Shown here one piece after another: positions 60,319-64,000 of a DNA stretch of 64,000 nt. Under the pieces are notes generated by a model. The model worked only from the letters and a program-made list of their open reading frames with translations. It was not told where the DNA came from and did no database searches. Position numbers and translations under genes: made by a program. Source of the stretch: Corella eumyota (lineage: Eukaryota; Chordata; Ascidiacea; Phlebobranchia; Corellidae); the NCBI GenBank assembly GCA_963082875.1, contig OY720099.1, forward strand, positions 9,052,001 to 9,116,000, in the 5' to 3' direction. Within the stretch, counting starts at the first letter, position 1. Each line of letters opens with the position of its first letter.

Positions 60319-63300
60319 ATGGCGGCTTTGTGTCAAGCTATTCCCCAACATCAACTCGAACTCGTCATGTCCCATGAAAAAACGTCACCCGTAGCTTTTA
60401 CAAGCACTGAAGACGAAAACCAACCACAAACCAGTCCTAAGCCTAAACAGAACATTAAAGAGCAGACAAAGTTCCGAACTGAAAGCTCTTCTGACGCGGA
60501 AAAAACCTCCGAAGAAGAAGGTGCCACTCGATTTTCGATCGCCAAAATTTTGGGTATTTCGTGCGGCAACGAGAATCCTAATCGCGCCGATAGCAGTTCG
60601 GTTTTTACAAAATGGCGGACAAACAGTAGCGACGACGAGGACCGCGATGAGAAGCAATTCACAGACCAAAACCTTAAAAACCGAGCTGTTATTGAAAACC
60701 ACATAAAGAACGAAATGCTAAGAATAAATCGAATCAATGATTCAATTTTGAATGGCTACATTGAAAACGAAAACAAAATAAGACAAAAACTAACATCTGA
60801 AGGTGACACTTCTACAAGTCAAAATTCCCAAACGGAAGATTCGAGCCTAGATCAAAACGATAGAAAATCAAAATCAATTTCAAAGTTTCCTCCCTCTTCA
60901 CTTAGTGACCCAAAATGGTCGGCAGCCCTTTATAATTATTACGGATCTCTTACTCCTTCGTGGAGAATGTGGCAAGACTTTATGTTTCGTCGTTCTGAAT
61001 TAGGGAGCCAACAACTCGAAGGGAGACCAACCAGAACTGGGTTTCATCCATACATGCGACCCCAAGTTGCTTCTAAAATTGACCCATTTTGGAAACCAGA
61101 TTTTTCACTTCCTAGCCACTTCGAGAAAACCTCGCAACAAGAAGCGACTGATTTGAGGCTATTTTCGTCTGCTGATCAACCGCGATCTTCGAAAGGTAAA
61201 ACCTCGATTCAATTGTATTTTTTAATAAAGGTAATCGAAAAATACCAAAGTATTTAAAAAAAACACATTTTAAAATTTTTATGGTTTTTTATGGACATAT
61301 TTAAAAAAACTTGTTTATTCTTTAAATACCTTGTTGTTTTATAATCCTATATATATATATATATAAACGTTAATAATAAATCCTTTAATAGCAATGTGTT
61401 GTGAATCACTAAACGCTAGATAAAAGAAAATTATAGCCATAAAACCTGTCATTTTTTTGATAAAAAATCTAACGAAACGTGATACGATTGAAACAAGTAA
61501 AAAATGCGCTCGCAAAAATATTTCTTTTGATCTTCACAAATGATTTAATATCATTACACACCTCGTGATTTTGGTACAAAAATACAAAAAAGTAATTTTA
61601 AATTTCCTATGTTTAAAAGTTTAAACTAGACGCTCTATCGCAAATCAATTACCTTGACAATTCAGCCTGAACAGCCAAATCGGCTCTGATTGTGTGAAAT
61701 TGCCGTAAACTTTGGGCAACAAAGTTCAAAAGGTTGTAACCGTTTGGGTTATGATCTTATTCATTTAGGCTTACTGCTGGTAATAAATAGACGGGAAATT
61801 TGACACTCTGCCGGAGTTTTTAGCGATTTCCAATTAAAATCCTATAAGAGCATTTTTAGGGTAACATACATTGAAATTGATGCGTTTAAAGCGTATTAGA
61901 GGTGGATGAAAGGGCAATTGAAGTTCCAGGCGGGTTAGGGCTTTCTGTTTTATATAGCAAATGGATATAAATACCGATCACTTCGCTCTAAAATAATTAA
62001 GTAAACGCGCTTTAGGCATCAATCAGGATTTCCAAAGTAACCAATCTTAGTCAAGCCCCCGGATCATTCAAGAATTCGCCTACAATTTAATTCCGGATAA
62101 TAGTCACTTAAGAGACTTGCCGCATGGTTTAACACTGTAACGAACTTACTGTAAGTCTAACTAACCCACGCGAAGATGGTGGTGAACGCTGATTTCGTGA
62201 TTTGACCGAAAAATAAATATTGCCTGTAACCAATGAAAAAAACCGTTTCGCCTCGATACGTAAACATTAAAAACGGATTGTTGTTATTTAAACAAGGTAA
62301 TTACATGACAAATTGCTTCAAAATAATTTTACAAAATAAAGTCTTTAAACTCCAGGCGCCCACTAACAAGTAAAAATTTACAAAACACAACAAAATTCAA
62401 AAATAACTTATTTTCACTTTATTTTTTGGAATTTTCAAAAGATTCTCTGTTTCTTCAAATTCGAGGAGAAGTGGAATCCGCAAAAAGAATTAGATTTGAA
62501 ACTCTAAGAAAATCGAACGAGGAAAGACATTTACAACAAATCGAATCGAAAAAAGACAAAAAGATGCCAATTGTTCCCATTTTTAATAAGCAACATGAAA
62601 GACCCAAGCCTAGCAATTTGCTTTTTAAGAAAGGGGTCTTTGGGGACCTTGGCGAGGCTGGAGCAGGGTTTATTAAAAAAGAGAAAAACTCAAAAATTCA
62701 AACTGAAAAATTTGACAACCCTCTGAATTATTTGCACGGTATTAAATCAAGCCCTAGTCGACCCTCATCTGTTAGTTCCAACTCTTCTGATCGATCGTTT
62801 TTAAATTCACAACACACTTCTCTGTCGCCAAAACCTCATGTCGAATCCGAAAATCGGTCGCAAAACAAACCTGATCACTCGCCTTCCTTTTCCGAGCCAA
62901 GAAAAAAAAAAACCAGAACAGTTTTTTCGAGAAGTCAGATTTTTCAGTTGGAGTCGACTTTTGACATGAAAAGATACCTGAGCAGTTCAGAGAGGGCAGG
63001 ATTGGCATCTAACCTAAACCTTACTGAAACTCAGGTAAAAAAGCAGTAATTAATTTGAAATTTTGATAATTAGAAGCGTCAATCTTGTTGTAATGTAATT
63101 ATTTGTAAAATGCTTTAAATAACTGATTATTATTTATTTTCAGATTAAAATATGGTTTCAAAATCGACGAAATAAATGGAAGCGTCAACTGGCTACCGAT
63201 GTGGATGGTATTGGACTTGGCATGGCAGCAGCTGTTATGAACGGAAGTTCATTTAACCCCAATTCACATAGTGGGGTTGTACCTCCCCCTAATCATAGAA

Positions 63301-63683
63301 GTCGTTCTTTTTCAATGCATCCGGGCATTCCGTTCGTAGGTCAACTGCCAATAAGCGGTAGACCTGTGGCACATATGCCACATTTTTCATTTCAAAACCA
63401 TCAACTGCCTGTAGGTTGGCCACCTGTTGCGCCGTCTAGCGGCAATGCAGATTTTCACAAATCACCACCATCGTCTCATTATGGGTATTACCCTCGTGCA
63501 GTTATGGCGGCCGCGATGGCAGCTGTTGCAGCCTCGGGAAAACCCCAATTTTTGCCAGAAGAAGCCTGGATTCATAACTCAATTCTCCCACGACCGGACT
63601 CGAGCGCGAATTTCGATAAAGAACGAAATTTGCCGATTGATTTAAAAATGGCGTCCCCGAAAGATCGAAAGAGTTCTGATTAA
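60319..63683 (+). CDS. Hmx: Hmx (NK-like) homeobox transcription factor
   Basis: Nuclear DNA-binding regulator. Exons 60319-61195, 62442-63034, 63144-63683 join to 669 residues, much longer than vertebrate HMX proteins (about 350). The homeodomain is at about 447-506: [38 protein letters not shown] and [17 protein letters not shown], nearly identical to HMX1-3. A phase-0 intron splits it between residues 44 and 45. An eh1-like repressor motif, FSIAKIL at 72-78, suggests Groucho/TLE recruitment, as in HMX/NK proteins. The rest is Ser/Asn/Glu-rich and probably disordered; the C-terminal part is Pro/His/Ala-rich with an AAAMAA-type run. In Ciona, Hmx is known to act in peripheral and central nervous system development, including bipolar tail neurons. 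The start was chosen as the first ATG (AAAGAATGG context) and yields the eh1 motif in its usual N-terminal place. Confidence 0.96.
61196..62441 (+). other. Hmx intron 1, possible enhancer
   Basis: 1.25 kb intron. Its left third is AT-rich with a TA run; from about 61650 to 62300 the composition is much more balanced. Two Ets-type sites lie close together, CCCCCGGATC (about 62057) and ATTCCGGATA (about 62091), along with CAACAAAGTTCAAAAGG near 61719. Regulatory function is inference from composition and motif content. Confidence 0.4.
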
Positions 63684-64000
63684 ACGCCTTTAGATAAAAA
63701 ACTAATTTGTGTATTTTATTTTTGTTTTGGTCGTATTTATATGGTGATTCTTTCTTCAAGGATATTACTCTTCAATGCTTATGCCCAATAAATATCTTTG
63801 TACATAAAAATTTTTTTACTATAGCATCAAACTAACTAAATAAAGTTAATTTTAAACTTGCAGAAAATGTCAACAAAGTTAAACTTAACATAATTTAACA
63901 TTTGTTAAACGTCAAAATAAAGATTTTGACACATAAGTTATTATTAAAAAATTTAAATAAAATACTTTTAATATAAACATTTTGGCTAAAAATTTCTTTT
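63684..64000 (+). other. Hmx 3' UTR and right edge
   Basis: A polyadenylation signal is at 63787-63792; beyond it the sequence is AT-rich with no feature recognised. Confidence 0.6.
63787..63792 (+). terminator. Polyadenylation signal for Hmx
   Basis: AATAAA 104 bp after the stop codon. Confidence 0.7.

Overview
The window reads as the genome of an ascidian tunicate, most likely a Ciona species. It is AT-rich (roughly one third G+C by eye), genes are compact with many short introns, most proteins have clear chordate orthologues, and the homeodomain of the Hmx gene at the right end is nearly identical to the vertebrate one. I found no virus-like element, CRISPR array or bacterial-style operon. 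I rebuilt the genes by joining exons at GT/AG sites while keeping the reading phase; each multi-exon model closes in frame.

Layout, left to right: KANK-family scaffold (+, 3557-15658, 19 exons); cysteine dioxygenase CDO1 (-, 18970-21639, 4 exons); eIF3f (+, 23778-24626, one exon); a DNAJC4-like J protein (+, 25192-26049, one exon); UQCRH, the complex III hinge protein (-, 26349-27916, 4 exons); a 6 kb gene-poor stretch with tRNA-derived repeats; casein kinase 1 alpha (-, 34254-36316); an SLC22 transporter (+, 38960-42478, 12 exons); an unassigned seven-transmembrane receptor-like gene (+, 43300-45394, 6 exons); a broken intronless thiopurine methyltransferase copy (+, 45898-46620); CCDC66 (-, 48047-57209, 20 exons); and Hmx (+, 60319-63683, 3 exons), head-to-head with CCDC66 across a 3.1 kb regulatory spacer.

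The genes do not form one pathway. They mix housekeeping functions (translation, respiration, kinase signalling, cysteine catabolism, cilium/centrosome) with one developmental regulator. eIF3f and the J-protein gene lie in the same direction with a polyadenylation signal between them and could be co-transcribed, since Ciona resolves some polycistrons by spliced-leader trans-splicing.

Structure not explained by genes: a terminal-inverted-repeat family built on TTTACCGAA (four copies), a degenerate repeat built on GGACCGTAAAGTA (three introns), several tRNA-derived SINE-like pieces, a 153-bp-period tandem duplication, a near-perfect 50 bp palindrome upstream of eIF3f, a duplicated 3' splice site inside the SLC22 gene, and a strong excess of the palindrome TGACGTCA (14 exact copies). 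I did not find a convincing wholly new biological system. The best leads are the receptor-like gene, the extended open frame in front of the J-protein gene and the TGACGTCA excess.
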